A stretch of DNA of 64,000 bases from Ignavibacteriota bacterium (GCA_016218085.1 JACREY010000003.1:1-64000), one strand, 5' to 3'. Shown: positions 46,514-56,216, numbered from the stretch's first letter. Notes: generated from the sequence alone by a model not told the origin. Numbers and translations are program-made.

Positions 46514-47875
46514 TTATTTTATCAACATCATTTTTTTTGTTTCGGAATAATCCCCTGCCGATAGTTTATAGAAATACACTCCGCTTGGCAAATGGTTATT
46601 TGAAAATTGTGTAATGGAAAATGGTACTTCATAAAAGCCCGGTTGTAATTTTTCGCTGACAAGAGTTGCAATTTCTTTCCCGAGAATATCGAAGACCTTT
46701 AGAGTAATAAATCCTGATTCTTTAATCTGGAATCTTATAATAGTAGAAGGATTAAACGGATTGGGATAGTTCTGGGAAAGAGAATAATTTTCCGGAATTG
46801 AATTTTCTTCTTTTTTTACAAGCGGATATAAAATTCCACGTTGATATACTTTTCCGCTATCCCCTACAAGAAAAACAACCCAGTTATATCCGTTAATATA
46901 ATTAATTCCTCTTAATCCGCTCGCGATAGCATAATAATAGGAATATGTCCAGGAAGTGAAAACTGTCTGCCATCCGAGAGAATCGGTTTTCATCAGGAAA
47001 GAGGGACTGGAATATCCATCAGAGACACTGCAAACCATTGTCGAAGCGAAAGAATTTGAATCCGACGTTATCCAGTTCGTTCCGCCGTTTGAGGATATGC
47101 TGAAATACTTATTTCCTCCGATAAATAATCTGGGAGTTCCTGTATTCACATAGCTGAAGCCGGTCATTGGATGATTAATACCTGGAATAATAATATTCCA
47201 GTTTTTTCCGAAATTTGTAGAGCGGAAAACCATTGATTCTGTTCCGTTGTATGTAGCTCCAAAATAAAGAGTTGAATCACGGTATGATGTTTGCTTACCC
47301 TGCAGATTATTTGCAAATCCTGTATAATTAACACCGTTGAGAAATAATCCCGCAGAGTCCCAGTTCACGCCCTTGTTTGTAGTTCTCCAAATTTGCCATC
47401 TGCCGCCAATTGGCTCACCGATTGCAATCCCGTTCAGGGTATCTTTAAACCAGATGGCATCGAATTTAGCACCCGTCCCGGTTAAAGTATGCACGAGATT
47501 CCAGTTAATACCGAAATTTGAAGTCATATAAATATAAGAACCTGAATTATCTGATCCTGTAACATAAGCAAGTCTACGCTCATTGAAAGAAGGTGAATTC
47601 ATATATTTATGGCTGAAGATATGTATCAGTTTCAGGTTTACAGGTATTCCGTTTCCCGTTAAATTTATCCAGATTACCCCGTTATTCGAAGTTCTTAAAA
47701 CCGTTCCGCTGTCTCCGCAAATCCAGGAATAATAATCAGCAGCAGAAATTGAATAAAGTTTTTTTGTAGTTCCTGAATACTGGAGATTCCAGTTTTGACT
47801 GAAAGATAATTCAGAAATCAGAAATAACAGAGAAATGGAAAAAGCAATTATAATCTTTTTTTTATCGAAAAGCAT
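46514..47875 (-). CDS. T9SS-sorted Ycf48-like beta-propeller protein
   Basis: A 453-residue secreted protein with a signal peptide (ending near 'ELSFSQN', residue 27). Propeller repeats follow, with units such as 'LRTSNNGVIWINL', 'YMTSNFGINWNLV' and 'FRSTNFGKNWNII'. A T9SS sorting domain ends it ('NYPNPFNPSTIIRF', 'PSGVYFYKL'). It is the sixth T9SS cargo in the window and closest in plan to the protein at 25703-27007. The ATG has AGAGG upstream. Ligand and role unknown. Confidence 0.88.
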   Translation of the reverse strand: MLFDKKKIIIAFSISLLFLISELSFSQNWNLQYSGTTKKLYSISAADYYSWICGDSGTVLRTSNNGVIWINLTGNGIPVNLKLIHIFSHKYMNSPSFNERRLAYVTGSDNSGSYIYMTSNFGINWNLVHTLTGTGAKFDAIWFKDTLNGIAIGEPIGGRWQIWRTTNKGVNWDSAGLFLNGVNYTGFANNLQGKQTSYRDSTLYFGATYNGTESMVFRSTNFGKNWNIIIPGINHPMTGFSYVNTGTPRLFIGGNKYFSISSNGGTNWITSDSNSFASTMVCSVSDGYSSPSFLMKTDSLGWQTVFTSWTYSYYYAIASGLRGINYINGYNWVVFLVGDSGKVYQRGILYPLVKKEENSIPENYSLSQNYPNPFNPSTIIRFQIKESGFITLKVFDILGKEIATLVSEKLQPGFYEVPFSITQFSNNHLPSGVYFYKLSAGDYSETKKMMLIK

Positions 47876-47951
47876 ACTTACCTCTTTATTTAAATTAAAA
47901 AAATAAGTACAATATTTATTATAATATATTATTAATTCTAATCAATATCAA

Positions 47952-48776
47952 TTAAAAACATATTTGCATAACAATTCCCCCGGTGGAAGGAAAAAGTTTC
48001 AGAGTTGTTTTTTTTGAGATGATTTTTGGTTTATCCGATGAAATATAATTCCCGACAAAATATCCGATTGCCGAGCCGAGTACTACATCCGATGCCCAGT
48101 GCTTGTCGGAATATATTCTTGATAGCGCAGTGAGTGTAGAAATTGAATAAAGTCCTATCGATACATATACATTATTAATCCTGTTTGAAAGCACTGAAGA
48201 CACGGCAAATGCAGTTGTTGCGTGTCCTGAGGGCAGAGAAAAATAACTTTCTTTAAAAGACAGCAATTTATAAAAATCCGGTCCGCGCTCCGAATATGGC
48301 CGGCTGCGGCCGATAACAACTTTTGATACATCTGTAATGATACCTGAAAAAGTGACAGCTTCAATTATCATCCTTCCGGTTACCCTGGTATATTCATCCT
48401 TTAAAAAAAGTCCGCCTGAATATACTCCAGCTCCAAATACAAGAGGGACGAGAGCATTTCCGTAAAAATTTCCTGCATCGGCAATTTTATCTTTTGTATT
48501 GTTATGCCCTTTTAAAAATTCTTTTCTGATATCCCCGTCAAATGGCATAAATGCACCTGTCACTGCAAGTGTTCCTCCTGTTTTAATCCAGTCGCTGCCG
48601 CTAAACCTGAAAGGGGCAGTAAACACACTAATCCCGTCATTAAATGATTCAGTAAAATCCCTTCCGATTATTCTGAAAATATTCGATTCTTTGCTTTGCG
48701 GATAGATTTCCACAGATAATACTGAGGAAAAAACAAAAAGGAATGCCAGTATTTTAAAAATGTTTTTTAGTATCAA
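47952..48776 (-). CDS. PAP2 family phosphatase
   Basis: A 274-residue type 2 phosphatidic acid phosphatase-like membrane enzyme. The three PAP2 motifs are intact: 'KVVIGRSRP' (K-x6-RP), 'PSGHATT', and 'SRIYSDKHWASD' (SR-x5-H-x3-D). A signal-like N-terminal helix and several hydrophobic helices place the active site on the periplasmic side. It would dephosphorylate lipid phosphates such as undecaprenyl pyrophosphate or phosphatidate. The start is TTG at 48776 overlapping the previous gene's TGA (TTGA), so translation is coupled to the YD-repeat-like gene. Confidence 0.9.
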   Translation of the reverse strand: MILKNIFKILAFLFVFSSVLSVEIYPQSKESNIFRIIGRDFTESFNDGISVFTAPFRFSGSDWIKTGGTLAVTGAFMPFDGDIRKEFLKGHNNTKDKIADAGNFYGNALVPLVFGAGVYSGGLFLKDEYTRVTGRMIIEAVTFSGIITDVSKVVIGRSRPYSERGPDFYKLLSFKESYFSLPSGHATTAFAVSSVLSNRINNVYVSIGLYSISTLTALSRIYSDKHWASDVVLGSAIGYFVGNYISSDKPKIISKKTTLKLFPSTGGIVMQICF

Positions 48777-49609
48777 TAATATTCGTAGATATATTTAAAA
48801 ACTTTATTCAGCTTTCCCGATTCAATGTAATATTTCATTTCCCTGATATTATAATACTCGTCATAAATATAATCCAGTGTATATTCCGGTTTTTCCGAAG
48901 AAAAGAAATGATTCTCCTGAATTCTGTTGCCGTTAATGTCATATTCATAAACCCATCTTTCATATACTCCCCCATTGGCATAATAATTTATTTTTTCGGC
49001 AAGAAGGTTTCTTTCATTATACCTGAAGGCATAGTGAGTGATAACGGCAGCTTCATTATTATAATGAGTTTCATCAACAAGGTTTCCGTTTTCATCGTAT
49101 TCGAATTTTTTCTCTTCATAAACATTTCCTTTTTTATTATACCACTCTTCGCTTTCCAGCAGGTTCCTGTCGTTATACCTGTACAGAATAGTTGTGCTTT
49201 CCTTACCGTTCTGTTTGTATTTTGTTCTTTCAATCAACCTTCCGGATGCATCATATTTATATTTACATTTCAAAGCTATCCGGCCGGATACATCGTATTC
49301 AATATCTTCGTTAAGAACTCCCTCACGGTTGTAAAAATACTCGTAACTTGCAGTAATTTTTTCTTTCCGAAGGCTGTATTGTTGTTTCATCTTTAAATTT
49401 CCGTTTTGGTCATAGCTGTAATAAAAAACAATCCTTCCGGTTTTTTCCGGCATTTCGTTTGCACATTTATACATCTCGCCTTTGATTTCCTTAATTTTCC
49501 GGAAAAGTATTTTATCTTTTATGTTCTCTCCAAGATAAAAAGATTCAATCTGGCATATGGCATCACCAAATGTCAGTAAAATAAGGAAAGTTAAAATAAG
49601 CTTCCTCAT
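48773..49609 (-). CDS. secreted YD-repeat-like protein
   Basis: A 278-residue exported protein with a signal peptide (about 1-19). Most of the mature protein is made of short repeats of the type 'YDENGNLVDETHY', 'YDASGRLIERTKY' and 'YDINGNRIQENHF', about 20-22 residues each, related to the YD/RHS repeat. It is too short for a full RHS toxin shell and has no toxin tip; single-domain secreted proteins like it are common in Bacteroidota. It precedes the PAP2 gene with overlapping stop and start codons, so they are one operon. Function unknown. Confidence 0.82.
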   Translation of the reverse strand: MRKLILTFLILLTFGDAICQIESFYLGENIKDKILFRKIKEIKGEMYKCANEMPEKTGRIVFYYSYDQNGNLKMKQQYSLRKEKITASYEYFYNREGVLNEDIEYDVSGRIALKCKYKYDASGRLIERTKYKQNGKESTTILYRYNDRNLLESEEWYNKKGNVYEEKKFEYDENGNLVDETHYNNEAAVITHYAFRYNERNLLAEKINYYANGGVYERWVYEYDINGNRIQENHFFSSEKPEYTLDYIYDEYYNIREMKYYIESGKLNKVFKYIYEYY

Positions 49610-49636
49610 ATAGATTAATTAGGATTAATAGTTTTT

Positions 49637-50368
49637 TTATTCAGCAGGCATTACAAAAATCTTATCATCTATTTTTGCATTAATTTCAATCTTATCAACA
49701 GTAATCATCTGGTTGCTGGTTTGAGCTCCCCCGAGTCTCTGGTCCTGAATGAAAGGAATTAAAATGTCATTCACTTTAGTATAATTACTGAATACAGTCT
49801 CCGACGTAAATTCAGAACCGCTCCTTATAAAGCTTGATGTACTTTTATAAATCAGGAAAGTGGATGTTTCAATATAATAATTACTAACTTTTCCGTCTTT
49901 ATCGGTAAGTTTAATATTGAATACTTCTTTGCCGTCAACCTGTTCAGTTCCTACAAGTTCTACAGCATATTCCATTTCTTTTACATTAAGAAGTTTACCT
50001 CCTATAAGTGTATTAGCTTTATAGGTTTTTGTTGTTTCCTCGTCAGTCTTTTCCGGTTTTTTTGAGCCCATCATTGGATTTATCATCCATCCTGATGCAC
50101 CGTCATAAGCCTGAATAATTTTCATACCCTGTACCTGCACTTCTACAAGCCAGAGCCCTTGTCTTTTAACGTATTGAGTATAGGGTATATCCATATTCAT
50201 AATATTCATATAGCCGGTTACTTTCATTGATTTTACTGCATCCCAGTTTGCTTTTCCACCGATAGCATCTGTATATTTCGAAATAATCTCGTCCGCACTC
50301 TGTGAAAAAACGTTAAAAGAAAAAAGAACTGTTAAAATAACTCCGAATAAAATAGTTTTTGATTTCAT
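49637..50368 (-). CDS. LolA/outer-membrane lipoprotein carrier-like protein
   Basis: A periplasmic protein of about 243 residues. The signal peptide runs from the ATG at 50368 ('MKSKTILFGVILTVLF' to 'NVFSQ'). An upstream ATG at 50404 would add 12 residues before the signal and is less likely. The mature part has the LolA/LolB-like half-barrel pattern: 'DEIISKYTDAIGGKANWDAV', 'GYMNIMNMDIPYTQYV', 'YDGASGWMINPMMG' and 'YYIETSTFLIYKS'. Such proteins bind lipid chains and may move lipoproteins or other lipids; this one stands alone, 27 bases upstream of the YD-repeat gene. Confidence 0.75.
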   Translation of the reverse strand: MKSKTILFGVILTVLFSFNVFSQSADEIISKYTDAIGGKANWDAVKSMKVTGYMNIMNMDIPYTQYVKRQGLWLVEVQVQGMKIIQAYDGASGWMINPMMGSKKPEKTDEETTKTYKANTLIGGKLLNVKEMEYAVELVGTEQVDGKEVFNIKLTDKDGKVSNYYIETSTFLIYKSTSSFIRSGSEFTSETVFSNYTKVNDILIPFIQDQRLGGAQTSNQMITVDKIEINAKIDDKIFVMPAE

Positions 50369-50443
50369 ATTATGTCTGAAAAGTTTATATGTATATAAAA
50401 ACATAAATTAATTAAATCAAAAATTAAACAGAAAAATTTGTAT

Positions 50444-50965
50444 TTAAATCAGCTTTTTCGACATGAGGAAAACCTTGAGCCAGTTATATTTCATTCTCTC
50501 TGACCTTTTAAGTTTGATGATTTTATATTCATTCCACACCGGATTATTATAGTCATAGTTTATATAGCTTTTAAGCAAAGCTTCGAAATCCTTTATGTCA
50601 GTGCTGTATGTTTTCACACCGATTTTTCCTTCTGCTTCCAGTTTCCTCAAAGCAAGATTATGCGGCTCGTTATTCAGGAAATTTTTGTCCCTGTGAAGAA
50701 TCCTGTAATTATTGCTATTAATTTTTCTGAAGGCAGATGCAATCAGTTTATGCACGTGCACGCCTTCCTTTATTTTATTTTTATAAACATAAACGGAAAG
50801 ATACCGGGAATACGGGAGTCTGTATTCCGCAATCTGTCTGAAAGCTTCCCCTCCTTTTTGCTTTCTGTATATCCTTCCGTTTTTGTATGCATAATAACCG
50901 GCATATCCCGGAATTTTCCTCATTTGTTTTTTATCAAATGTCTCCATCCTAAAAAAATTTATCAT
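50444..50965 (-). CDS. phage-type NUMOD4/HNH endonuclease
   Basis: A 173-residue protein with a NUMOD4-like opening ('IPGYAGYYAYKNGRIYRKQ') and a HNH_3-type core: 'VHVHKLIASAFRKI', 'ILHRDKNFLNNEPHNLAL'. Members are phage or intron-type nucleases, often beside terminase genes, and may nick DNA at packaging or homing sites. The catalytic His and Asn positions of the core appear kept. The start may be Met7 at 50947, which has AGG just before it. It follows the 207-residue phage-like gene by 10 bases and shares its promoter. Confidence 0.8.
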   Translation of the reverse strand: MINFFRMETFDKKQMRKIPGYAGYYAYKNGRIYRKQKGGEAFRQIAEYRLPYSRYLSVYVYKNKIKEGVHVHKLIASAFRKINSNNYRILHRDKNFLNNEPHNLALRKLEAEGKIGVKTYSTDIKDFEALLKSYINYDYNNPVWNEYKIIKLKRSERMKYNWLKVFLMSKKLI

Positions 50966-50975
50966 TGATAAATAT

Positions 50976-51599
50976 TCAGTTTACGGCTGCATCTTGAGTA
51001 AAGAATTCGGATGTTCCGCTTGCCATTAAAACAGCTCCTACGAATGCCCTTTTTTGCGCTACTTTTTGTATAATATTCTTCAAAGAAAGCACCTCAGGGT
51101 TTTCCTTTCTCTCCATCCAAACCCATTTATCCTCTGATTTCTTCCACTTTCCGAGTCCTTCAGCTTTCAAAATTCCAATTTTCTTTCTGTCGGGTATTCC
51201 TGATGCAGGCTTAAATACATATCTGAATTTAGCCTCCTTACTGTTTGCATTACCATCGCATATTCCGAGCTTTACCCCGGTCTTTGAAGTTATCACACAT
51301 TTGTAAGTATAGTCAATAAATCCTTTTTGCACATCTACGGTTTCTTTAATGCAGTCAAGTCTTTCAACCTGAAGGTTAAAAGCCCTCCTAATTTTTTCAG
51401 CGCCGGGTTTCAGAAGTGCGGGTTTTTTTGTGCCAAGGATAAGACCGTAATCAATATTTACTTTAAGAATTTCCCTGCCAAACTCCTCCATAATTCTGTA
51501 CCATTTTTTCATTTCCGAAACCGGAACCAAATCAATTCCGTTAAATGTTGTTTCGGAATCCGCTGATTTATTATAATTTTCCAAGTGAATTTTTTCCAT
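50976..51599 (-). CDS. phage-associated protein of unknown function
   Basis: A 207-residue cytoplasmic protein. Segments such as 'YGLILGTKKPALLKPGAEKI' and 'KVAQKRAFVGAVLMASGTSE' with 'FFTQDAAV' are, from memory, hallmarks of a family common in prophages and plasmids and usually annotated as hypothetical; a DNA-metabolism role has been suggested by context. The gene is first of a two-gene unit with the HNH nuclease and is driven by the promoter at 51628-51656. AAAGGGG precedes the ATG. Family membership would need a profile search. Confidence 0.7.
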   Translation of the reverse strand: MEKIHLENYNKSADSETTFNGIDLVPVSEMKKWYRIMEEFGREILKVNIDYGLILGTKKPALLKPGAEKIRRAFNLQVERLDCIKETVDVQKGFIDYTYKCVITSKTGVKLGICDGNANSKEAKFRYVFKPASGIPDRKKIGILKAEGLGKWKKSEDKWVWMERKENPEVLSLKNIIQKVAQKRAFVGAVLMASGTSEFFTQDAAVN

Positions 51600-51627
51600 A
51601 AAATACCCCTTTCTTTTTTTTATTTAC

Positions 51628-51680
51628 AAGTTAACCTAATTAGATAATATTGTCAAGGATAATTTTATCTAATTAGATTA
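51628..51680 (-). promoter_or_regulatory. promoter with paired palindromic operators
   Basis: On the minus strand TTGACA (51656-51651) and TAACTT (51633-51628) are spaced by 17 bases, a good vegetative-type promoter for the 207-residue gene 29 bases further on. One CTAATTAG palindrome (51636-51643) lies in the spacer. A second, longer one, ATCTAATTAGAT (51667-51678), lies 11 bases upstream of the -35. The centres are 33 bases apart, about three helical turns. This is the layout of a repressor-controlled, phage-like promoter. No repressor gene is adjacent. Confidence 0.72.
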
Positions 51681-51875
51681 TTTAATAATTGGAGGGGAGA
51701 GGGTAGAACTACATATATTATTGTTATTTCATATTGTTATTAGTGTTTACAACAGGATAAAATATTTTAATAAATGCAATTGCATCAAAGATATTTTCGC
51801 TACAAGTGCCCGGTTGAATGTTGTTGATAATAAAATATATTCGCTGATAGAATTACATTACAAATAGAAGGGTAT

Positions 51876-54800
51876 TTATTTTTCGATAGCTTCCTGAATT
51901 ACTTTTATCAGATTTTCTTTTGTGAATGGTTTGGATAGATAGTGCGTACAGCCATTGCGGATAAACTCTTCCTTGTCGCCGACCATAGCATATGCAGTAA
52001 CTGCAACGATAGGAATATTTTCATAGCCGGGGATTGTGCGCATTGCCTGAGCGGTTTCTATTCCGCTAATACCTCTGAGGTTTATATCCATTAAAACAAG
52101 ATCAAACTTTTCTCTTTTAGCCAGTTGAAGTGCAGATTCACCATCTTCCAGGCTCGTTACATTGCAGTCTTTTTTAAGAAGAACTTTCACTACTTTTCTG
52201 CCCAGCATATCATCTTCCACATGAAGTATATTCGGAATGGATTCGAATATTCTGCTTCTTTCAACCGTCAAGGTTTTTTCTATACAGCCGTTCCCGTTTT
52301 CACTTTCATCGGCAGGGAGCAAGACTGTAAAAACAGAACCTTTGCTTATTTTACTTTCAACAGTAAGGACTCCTCCCATCAGTTCTACGAATTTTTTTGA
52401 AATTGTAAGACCGAGTCCCGTTCCTTCATATTTCCTGTCAAGCCCTTCGCTTACCTGCCTGAAAGGCTCGAAAATCCTTTCTATATCTTTCGGCAGTATT
52501 CCTATTCCTGTATCCTTGACTTTTACAAACGTATAATCGCCGTCATCCGAATGGTGTCTGCCGCAAAGAACTTTTATCTCACCTGCTTCTGTAAATTTAA
52601 TCGCATTATTAATAAGATTATTCAGCACCTGTATAAAAAGTCTCTCGTCAATTCTAGTTTTCGGAGTATCCTTATCGGGAAGGAATTTTACAAAAACGCC
52701 TTTCTGGTTTGCAGAAAGTTCAAACAGCTTTATTGAATCCTTTATTAGTTCGATAATATTTTTCTTTTGAATCTTAATATTTATCTTATTCGCCTCAATG
52801 CTTGATAAATCGAGTATAGAATTCAGAGTATCAGTAAGTCTCAAACCGCCTTTCAGAATCATTCCTGCCATTTCCTTGAGTTCAGGTTCCAGGAGTTCAT
52901 TGTGCATAAGTTCTGCAAATCCGAGAATACCGGTCATAGGTGTTCTCAGCTCGTGGCTCATATTCGCAAGGAAATTTGATTTCAGGCGGCTGGCTTCTTC
53001 TGCGCGCTCTTTCGCTATCCTTAATTCCTCTTCAGTTTGTTTGCGTTTTGTAATATCCTCTTTCACGGATAGGAGATGTGTTGTTTCCCCTTTATCATTT
53101 TTTATGGGTGACATCACGGCAAATTCCCAGTATATCTCTCCGGTTTTTTTCTGAATAGGAACTTCTCCGCTCCACTCCCCTTTTTCACGAAGAATTTCCC
53201 AGAGCCTGTCGTCTTCCTCTTCCCACATATCCGGAGGTCTGAGTTTTCTTATGTCTTTACCGATAAGTTCTTCCACACTGTAGCCGCAGGATTCCGTAAA
53301 TTTAGGATTAACGAATTCGATAATTCCGCTCATATCCGTAATAGCTATAGAAATAAAACTGTGCTGGATACCGCTGGAAAGTTTCCTGATTAGCTCTTCT
53401 TTTTCAAAAAACTCCAATGCATAATTAAGGTTGGAAGCGAGTTCATCAAAAAGCTGGATTTCATTATATTTGAAAGTATCCACCTCTCCGGAATATATCG
53501 CAAGCACTCCGAACGGTTTTCCAAGGGAGCGGATTGCAAATGCTGCAAGAGAATTAAGTCCGTTTTCCAGAGCGAGTTTGCGCCAGGGCGGGTCAGGTAT
53601 TTTATATTCCAGGTCAATATTATTGCAGATTGAATTTTTCCCGCTTTTAAGTGTAATTATAACCGGACCAACTATATTATCGTTGGAATTTGCATTAAAG
53701 CTAAGGTGGTCAATGTAATCAGTTTTACTTCCGAATTTTGATTTAATTTCCAGATTGCCCGAAGTTTCATTCACAAGCCCGATCCACGCCATTTTATATT
53801 TACCGTCTTCAACAATGACTCTGCACACTTCATTAAAGAGGTCTTCCGAATTTCTGAACCTGACAATTGCGTGATTAACATTGCTCAGCACCCTGTATAT
53901 TTTTGTCAACTGTTCGATTTTTCTTTCTTTAATTTTTCTTTCCGTTACATCACGGGCAACAAGTATGACTTTTTCATCGGCGAGCGGTGAAAGAGATGCT
54001 TCGAACCATTTGATTCTTCCTTTTACGGATAGTGAATACTCGACATTAATTGTTTTTCTGGATTTAAAAACAATATCAAAATAGCTCTGGAAGAGTTCGG
54101 CTTGCTTTTGCGGAATTGTATCGTATAATTTTTTTCCGATAAGCTCTTCAGGGGATTTATAAAGCAGATCGACATTTGTCGGACCGATTTTTACAATTCT
54201 GCTTTCATTATCCAGAACAATTATTACATCTTTCATTGAAGCAAAAAGGGCTCTTAATTCAGATTCCGATTCAACAATCTTTTTTTCGGCTTCTTTTCTT
54301 TCAGTTATATCCCTTATAATGCTCTGAAAGTACTTTACTCCTTCAATTTCTATTATTCTAACACTGTTTTCGATTGTAAAAGAGATTCCGTTTTTCTTTA
54401 CGTGCTCAATCTCTAAAACTTTTTCACCTGTTTTGATAATTTCATCGATATCCTCGGTGTAATTTTTCAGCGATTCTTTGGAGCGCAGATTATACCCGTA
54501 CATATTCAGAAATTCTTGCTCAGTGTATCCATAAAGGCTTTTTGCTTTTTCATTAACTTCAATAATCTTTCCATCCATATTTACAAGCATTATTGCATCG
54601 CTTGCATACTTAATCATATAGTTAAAATGCTTTGTTAGCGCTTCGCGCTGCAGCTGGTAGGCATATTGCGTTTTATAGTATTTAAATTTCTGATGCCTCC
54701 ACAGAGCAAGCAGCAGAATGCCCTGAAGCAAAATAATGACAAAGATTAAAACAGTTATTAAACCTGCTCTTTCCTTTATTCCCGAATAAATTTCGTTTTT

Positions 54801-55709
54801 ATCCACTTTCACAATCATTATCCAGCCGTGAATTAATATCGGTTTGATGAATGAAAGGACTTCCGTTTTTCTGAAATCAGTGCCTTCGTAAATGCCCGTT
54901 CCGCCATTTACGGCAAAAGATGTTATAAGGTTAGTATCTTCAACCGGCTCTTTTAACTTTAGCGATGTATTTTTTTCATTTCGCAAATCATTTAGATAAA
55001 CAGATTGATTTCCTACTTTTTTAATCAATATGGTTTCAGAGCTGGTGCTTGCAGTTGGCCAGGATTGAAGTGTCGGAAACAAAAACTTATTTGGATTGAT
55101 TTCAAAGACTAAAAATCCGTAAACAGAATTTTCACTTTTTAATTTTTCAACCAGAGGAACTATTAAATAAAGCCCGGTTTTTCCTGAGACAGAGTCGATA
55201 ATCCTGAAATCTGTTAATACGCTTTTTCCATTGATGTAATTCTCGGCAATATTTTCAGGTAAAGAATTCAATTTGAAATTACCGGGGAGAAAAAATACCG
55301 GTTTACTGTTTTTATCCAAAAGTACTACGCTCTCGTAATCATAGAGCTCGAGCATTTTATTCAGCCAGAGTTCAACATTTTCTTTTGAACCCTTACTTTT
55401 GCCGTTTAATATTTTTATTATCTCATCCAGAATGAGCGGATTTTGGGAAATCAGATCTCCGTCATTTAACCTTTCCTTTTGCCAGGTTATGATTTCAACC
55501 GCTTTCAGGTTGGCTATAGCAGAGAGCTCGCTTTGCTTTTCGGTTTTTATTCTGTCTCGTTGAGAGTGATAGTATAATGTACCCAAATACCAGACTACAA
55601 GTGAAAGGAGTATAAATACTGATATCAGCATCCACGGTAATTTACCCGAAGAGCTTTTATTAAAGTGAGTCAATTTATCCGGATTGAACGAGAATTTTGA
55701 ATCTATCAC
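51876..55709 (-). CDS. hybrid sensor histidine kinase/response regulator
   Basis: A 1277-residue membrane sensor kinase. A membrane helix near 28-48 and another near 318-340 enclose a periplasmic Cache-like sensor. Then come PAS ('DAIMLVNMDGKIIEVN', about 360-480), a second PAS ('DVIIVLDNESRIVKIG', about 485-600), a GAF domain (about 620-775), a third PAS ('FVNPKFTESCGYSVEE', about 785-900), HisKA with 'SHELRTPMTGILGF' (His near 920), HATPase_c with 'GTGLGLTISKKFVELMGG', and a receiver domain with phospho-acceptor Asp in 'LVLMDINLRG' (near 1205) and 'VAVTAYAM'. The start codon is GTG with no clear ribosome site. No output regulator is adjacent, so its target is unknown. Confidence 0.93.
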   Translation of the reverse strand: MIDSKFSFNPDKLTHFNKSSSGKLPWMLISVFILLSLVVWYLGTLYYHSQRDRIKTEKQSELSAIANLKAVEIITWQKERLNDGDLISQNPLILDEIIKILNGKSKGSKENVELWLNKMLELYDYESVVLLDKNSKPVFFLPGNFKLNSLPENIAENYINGKSVLTDFRIIDSVSGKTGLYLIVPLVEKLKSENSVYGFLVFEINPNKFLFPTLQSWPTASTSSETILIKKVGNQSVYLNDLRNEKNTSLKLKEPVEDTNLITSFAVNGGTGIYEGTDFRKTEVLSFIKPILIHGWIMIVKVDKNEIYSGIKERAGLITVLIFVIILLQGILLLALWRHQKFKYYKTQYAYQLQREALTKHFNYMIKYASDAIMLVNMDGKIIEVNEKAKSLYGYTEQEFLNMYGYNLRSKESLKNYTEDIDEIIKTGEKVLEIEHVKKNGISFTIENSVRIIEIEGVKYFQSIIRDITERKEAEKKIVESESELRALFASMKDVIIVLDNESRIVKIGPTNVDLLYKSPEELIGKKLYDTIPQKQAELFQSYFDIVFKSRKTINVEYSLSVKGRIKWFEASLSPLADEKVILVARDVTERKIKERKIEQLTKIYRVLSNVNHAIVRFRNSEDLFNEVCRVIVEDGKYKMAWIGLVNETSGNLEIKSKFGSKTDYIDHLSFNANSNDNIVGPVIITLKSGKNSICNNIDLEYKIPDPPWRKLALENGLNSLAAFAIRSLGKPFGVLAIYSGEVDTFKYNEIQLFDELASNLNYALEFFEKEELIRKLSSGIQHSFISIAITDMSGIIEFVNPKFTESCGYSVEELIGKDIRKLRPPDMWEEEDDRLWEILREKGEWSGEVPIQKKTGEIYWEFAVMSPIKNDKGETTHLLSVKEDITKRKQTEEELRIAKERAEEASRLKSNFLANMSHELRTPMTGILGFAELMHNELLEPELKEMAGMILKGGLRLTDTLNSILDLSSIEANKINIKIQKKNIIELIKDSIKLFELSANQKGVFVKFLPDKDTPKTRIDERLFIQVLNNLINNAIKFTEAGEIKVLCGRHHSDDGDYTFVKVKDTGIGILPKDIERIFEPFRQVSEGLDRKYEGTGLGLTISKKFVELMGGVLTVESKISKGSVFTVLLPADESENGNGCIEKTLTVERSRIFESIPNILHVEDDMLGRKVVKVLLKKDCNVTSLEDGESALQLAKREKFDLVLMDINLRGISGIETAQAMRTIPGYENIPIVAVTAYAMVGDKEEFIRNGCTHYLSKPFTKENLIKVIQEAIEK

Positions 55710-55881
55710 TATTATTATTCTGGAATTAAACTGTTCCGTAAGTTATAATAAAATTAATGCAAAAAACAGTCAGAAATCATTCGGTTTAAGAACTTTTATA
55801 ATTTCTAATTGGTTTTAAATTTAAAGAAAAATTTTTAAATATCTTTTATTATATTTTTTTTCTAATTTTATATAATTGTTA

Positions 55882-56118
55882 ATGCCGAAAAAAAGAGATT
55901 CAACTGAAATGCAGCGCGAACCAAAATCTCTGTTTTGTACCGAATGCAACGAAGAGCTTGACGATTTTTGTTTTAACAGCATGTCTAAAAACAAAAAGGC
56001 GGTTAGGAAGAGACACAAAAAATGTGTTAAAACCGGAAAGTTCAACGGTGAATTTTGTTCAAAAATTTTCATCTCTGACGACATTCTGCTGAATGAAATT
56101 TGGCAAAAGGAAGAATAA
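55882..56118 (+). CDS. small Cys-containing protein
   Basis: A 78-residue basic protein read from the ATG at 55882 (a TTG lies two codons earlier). It has a 'CTECNEELDDFC' motif and two further Cys residues in 'KKCVKT' and 'GEFCSKI', enough to bind a metal ion. Rich in Lys and Arg. I do not recognise the family; small zinc-binding proteins of this kind are often uncharacterised. The tRNA-Leu gene follows. Confidence 0.6.
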   Translation: MPKKRDSTEMQREPKSLFCTECNEELDDFCFNSMSKNKKAVRKRHKKCVKTGKFNGEFCSKIFISDDILLNEIWQKEE

Positions 56119-56185
56119 TCCAGAAATATATTTCCCACTTAAACTATTTTCTTAGATAAACCATTTAACCGCAAATAAAATAAAG

Positions 56186-56216
56186 TTGTAATTATTAATT
56201 CTATTTTATATTTTTG
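56186..56216 (+). promoter_or_regulatory. Bacteroidota-type promoter of tRNA-Leu
   Basis: TTG at 56186-56188, a 20-base spacer and TATTTTTG at 56209-56216 match the -33 TTG / -7 TAnnTTTG pattern of the phylum's primary sigma factor. It lies about 38 bases before the tRNA. Confidence 0.65.
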
